From: Alcaligenaceae bacterium
GTDB taxonomy: Bacteria > Pseudomonadota > Gammaproteobacteria > Burkholderiales > Burkholderiaceae_B
Assembly (NCBI GenBank): GCA_012512545.1
Contig: JAAZDZ010000247.1
Location: 1-7,741 of the forward strand
Direction: 5' to 3'
Length of the DNA: 7,741 bases
The translations under genes and the position numbers were made by a program. The notes beneath the pieces are model-generated. The model was not told the origin of the DNA and ran no database searches. It saw only the letters and a program-made list of their open reading frames with translations. Below, one piece after another: positions 6,239-7,741 of this stretch (positions are counted from its first letter, which is position 1; each line of letters opens with the position of its first letter).

Positions 6239-7250
6239 CTTCACAGGAAGCAGCGGCCTGCCCCGCCGCTTCTGCAGACACCGCGGTTTCCATTACTTGC
6301 AGGCCCAGCCGCCGCATCAGCGCGCGGTCTTTATCCTGCTGCGGGTTCGTCGTCGTCAGCAGTTCGTCGCCATAGAAGATGGAGTTGGCGCCTGCCATAA
6401 AACACAAAGCCTGGGTCGCGTCGCTCATCTCGGTGCGGCCTGCCGACAACCGCAGCACGGCTTCAGGCATGATGATTCTGGCCACGGCAATCGTGCGCAC
6501 AAACTCAAACTCATCAACAGGCTGCACATCCGCCAGGGGCGTGCCTGCGACCCGGACCAGATTATTGATAGGCACAGATTCGGGATAAGGGCTGAGATTG
6601 GCCAGCTGCGCCAGCAACCCCGCCCGCTCACGGCGCGATTCGCCCAACCCCACAATGCCGCCGCAACACACTTTAATCCCGGCCCCGCGCACCGCCTGCA
6701 AGGTATCCAGGCGATCCTGATAGGTACGCGTGGTAATGATGTTGCCGTAGAATTCGGGCGAAGTATCCAGATTATGGTTGTAGTAATCCAGCCCGGCCTC
6801 GCGCAGGCGTTCAGCCTGCCCCGTCTTAAGCATGCCGAGCGTGACACAGGTTTCCATACCCAGCGCCTTGACCGCCGACACCATTTCCAGCACATCGTCC
6901 AGCTGCCGCTCAGTCGGCGAACGCCAGGCCGCCCCCATGCAGAAGCGCTGCGCCCCCTGATCGCACGCGGCGCGGGCGGCTGTCAACACTTCCTCAAGCG
7001 CGGCGAGCCGGCTTTCTTCCGCCAGGCTGGTGTCGTGGTGCTTGGATTGCGGGCAATAGGCGCAGTCCTCGGTACAGGCCCCCGTCTTGATCGACATAAG
7101 CGTGGACAACTGAATCTGGTTGGATACGTGATGCCGACGGTGGACTTCCTGCGCCCTGTGCATCAAATTAAGAAACGGCAGTTCAAACAGGCTTGAAACC
7201 GAAGAAACATTCCAGGCTCCGGTATCGCGGGAAATGGCAGTGGCTTCCAT
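6213..7250 (-). CDS. bioB: Biotin synthase
   Basis: A radical-SAM enzyme that inserts sulfur into dethiobiotin, the last step of biotin synthesis. The chain is 345 residues, essentially the family length. The [4Fe-4S]/SAM motif is C59-x3-C63-x2-C66 in [14 protein letters not shown]. The [2Fe-2S] sulfur-donor cluster ligands correspond to C104 (RFCMGAAW), C135 (METCVTLG), C195 (KVCCGG) and R272 (LSAGR). The segments [16 protein letters not shown] and [13 protein letters not shown] are diagnostic. The frame also has an ATG at 7280, ten codons earlier. The ATG at 7250 is preferred because it aligns better with known N-termini and has a weak GAG seven bases upstream, while 7280 has no ribosome site. 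No other bio gene is within the window, so this is a lone bioB. It converges on the Bug gene and shares sequence with that gene's terminator. Codons 340-345 are poorly conserved tail. Confidence 0.96.
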   Translation of the reverse strand: MEATAISRDTGAWNVSSVSSLFELPFLNLMHRAQEVHRRHHVSNQIQLSTLMSIKTGACTEDCAYCPQSKHHDTSLAEESRLAALEEVLTAARAACDQGAQRFCMGAAWRSPTERQLDDVLEMVSAVKALGMETCVTLGMLKTGQAERLREAGLDYYNHNLDTSPEFYGNIITTRTYQDRLDTLQAVRGAGIKVCCGGIVGLGESRRERAGLLAQLANLSPYPESVPINNLVRVAGTPLADVQPVDEFEFVRTIAVARIIMPEAVLRLSAGRTEMSDATQALCFMAGANSIFYGDELLTTTNPQQDKDRALMRRLGLQVMETAVSAEAAGQAAASCEAKESPALA

Positions 7251-7409
7251 ACATGAACTCAACTGTAGAAAAGCCGCCATGGTAGAAAGCGGATGTCTGC
7301 AGAGGCAAACTCCCGGAAGGCGTTATTCTTGGAATTACTGCCAAAAATACAGATAAAATCCGTTAACTTCTACCAATTACCGCTAAAACACCTCACCAAG
7401 AGATCACGG

Positions 7410-7458
7410 ATGCCACCCCGTCAAAATGTATCAATCTAATACAGTGCGGGTGTGGCAT
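7410..7458 (-). repeat. Nested inverted repeat just beyond the tRNA-Arg 3' end
   Basis: The outer arms ATGCCAC-CCCG (7410-7420) and CGGGTGTGGCAT (7447-7458) pair over 11 bp with one bulged base. Inside them TGTAT (7427-7431) pairs with ATACA (7439-7443) around a 7-base loop. The structure starts 10 bp past the encoded CCA of tRNA-Arg on the minus strand. There is no immediate U-run. It may stabilise or end the tRNA precursor, or be a protein-binding dyad. Confidence 0.5.
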
Positions 7459-7467
7459 ACATCGTAG

Positions 7468-7544
7468 TGGCGCGGCAGGAGGGTCTCGAACCCCCGACCT
7501 CAGGCTTAGAAGGCCCGTGCTCTATCCAACTGAGCTACTGCCGC
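7468..7544 (-). tRNA. tRNA-Arg (anticodon TCT)
   Basis: On the minus strand the acceptor arms GCGGCAG (7544-7538) and CTGCCGC (7478-7472) pair perfectly, with discriminator G at 7471 and encoded CCA (7470-7468). The D arm GCTC/GAGC, the anticodon stem CGGGC/GCCTG with one G-T pair, and the T arm GGGGG/CCCTC around TTCGAGA are all present. The anticodon loop CTTCTAA gives anticodon TCT (7510-7508), decoding AGA and, less well, AGG: rare codons in a GC-rich betaproteobacterium. It is a single tRNA gene with its own promoter. Confidence 0.98.
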
Positions 7545-7562
7545 AATGAGGAGAAGCACGGC

Positions 7563-7591
7563 ATTTTACCGTTGCAACGGCAAAGCGCCAA
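7563..7591 (-). promoter_or_regulatory. Probable promoter of tRNA-Arg with a palindrome in its spacer
   Basis: Reading leftward, TTGGCG (7591-7586) and TAAAAT (7568-7563) are 17 bp apart and match the -35 and -10 consensus at 4 and 5 of 6 positions. Transcription would start about 12 bases before the tRNA 5' end. The spacer contains the perfect 12-bp palindrome CCGTTGCAACGG (7569-7580). Confidence 0.6.
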
Positions 7592-7705
7592 ACGGCGCCC
7601 CGCGGGCACGAGATTCGCTAGGGCGAAAAGGCCGTTACAACTCGTAGTCGCGATGACTGGAGCCGATGTTACATTTTTGTCGTTATTTTTAAGCACAAGA
7701 ATCCT

Positions 7706-7741
7706 ATGACAGATCAAATCCGCTGGAAGCAAAGACTGCAC
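7706..7741 (+). CDS. Possible HI0074-type nucleotidyltransferase substrate-binding protein, N-terminal fragment
   Basis: An ATG at 7706 opens 12 codons, MTDQIRWKQRLH, to the window edge. The pattern of a short polar start followed by IRWKQR resembles the N-termini of the HI0074-like (HEPN-related) helical proteins that pair with a small MNT nucleotidyltransferase, often described as a toxin-antitoxin-like module. The upstream 40 bases are AT-rich, as expected of a promoter, but there is no strong Shine-Dalgarno. With only 12 residues the family call is a suggestion, and the frame itself could be fortuitous. Confidence 0.35.
   Translation, partial: MTDQIRWKQRLH

Noticed and set aside
5171..6244. 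357-codon minus-strand frame opposite the Bug gene
   Set aside because: The Bug protein on the plus strand has a signal peptide and family motifs, and the reverse frame has none. Long reverse frames are expected in GC-rich genes.
6297..7196. 299-codon plus-strand frame opposite bioB
   Set aside because: It is antisense to bioB, whose cluster ligands are all present. Its composition is that of a shadow frame.
7347..7362. Minus-strand TTATCTGTAT resembling a BioR operator upstream of bioB
   Set aside because: It matches the palindromic BioR consensus only partly and is not itself symmetric. BioR is chiefly known from alphaproteobacteria, so this is probably AT-rich promoter sequence.

Overview
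The window reads as ordinary chromosomal DNA of a betaproteobacterium. Burkholderiales, probably family Alcaligenaceae (Bordetella/Achromobacter/Pusillimonas/Advenella-like), fits best. Three things point there: a periplasmic Bug/TctC-type solute receptor beside a LysR regulator and an M20 amidohydrolase (a family greatly expanded in that group), the YciO-type gene running into a site-2 protease gene, and moderately high GC with CCA-encoded tRNAs. No phage, transposon, CRISPR or defence gene is visible. All complete genes are intact, with catalytic motifs in place.

Layout, left to right. On the minus strand, the first 18 codons of a putative site-2 metalloprotease (1-56) lie directly behind a YciO/Sua5/YrdC-family gene (69-695), and both are probably driven from a promoter at about 725-753. 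On the plus strand come tRNA-His(GTG) at 930-1005, a pair of near-identical short dyads 20 bp apart, and an intrinsic terminator (1092-1116). A plus-strand cardiolipin synthase follows (1250-2704). It converges with only 4 bp to spare on a minus-strand M20 amidohydrolase (2709-3875). That gene diverges from a LysR-type regulator (4011-4988), which is followed on the same strand by a Bug-family periplasmic binding protein (5117-6121). The binding-protein transcript ends in a strong hairpin terminator (6205-6238) that overlaps the 3' end of the opposing biotin synthase gene bioB (6213-7250). Right of bioB are a 49-bp nested inverted repeat, tRNA-Arg(TCT) on the minus strand (7468-7544) with a good promoter, and at the right edge the first 12 codons of what may be an HI0074-type nucleotidyltransferase substrate-binding protein.

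How the genes may work together. The amidohydrolase, LysR and Bug genes look like a small catabolic locus: the regulator sits between a cytoplasmic N-acyl/amide hydrolase and an orphan periplasmic receptor, so the natural inference is uptake and hydrolysis of an N-acylated or amide compound. The substrate cannot be read from sequence. The other genes are housekeeping and unlinked in function: tRNA modification or YciO, membrane phospholipid, biotin and tRNAs. No clearly undescribed system is present. The items most worth a second look are the small regulatory or structural elements around the two tRNA genes and the 3' end of the Bug gene.
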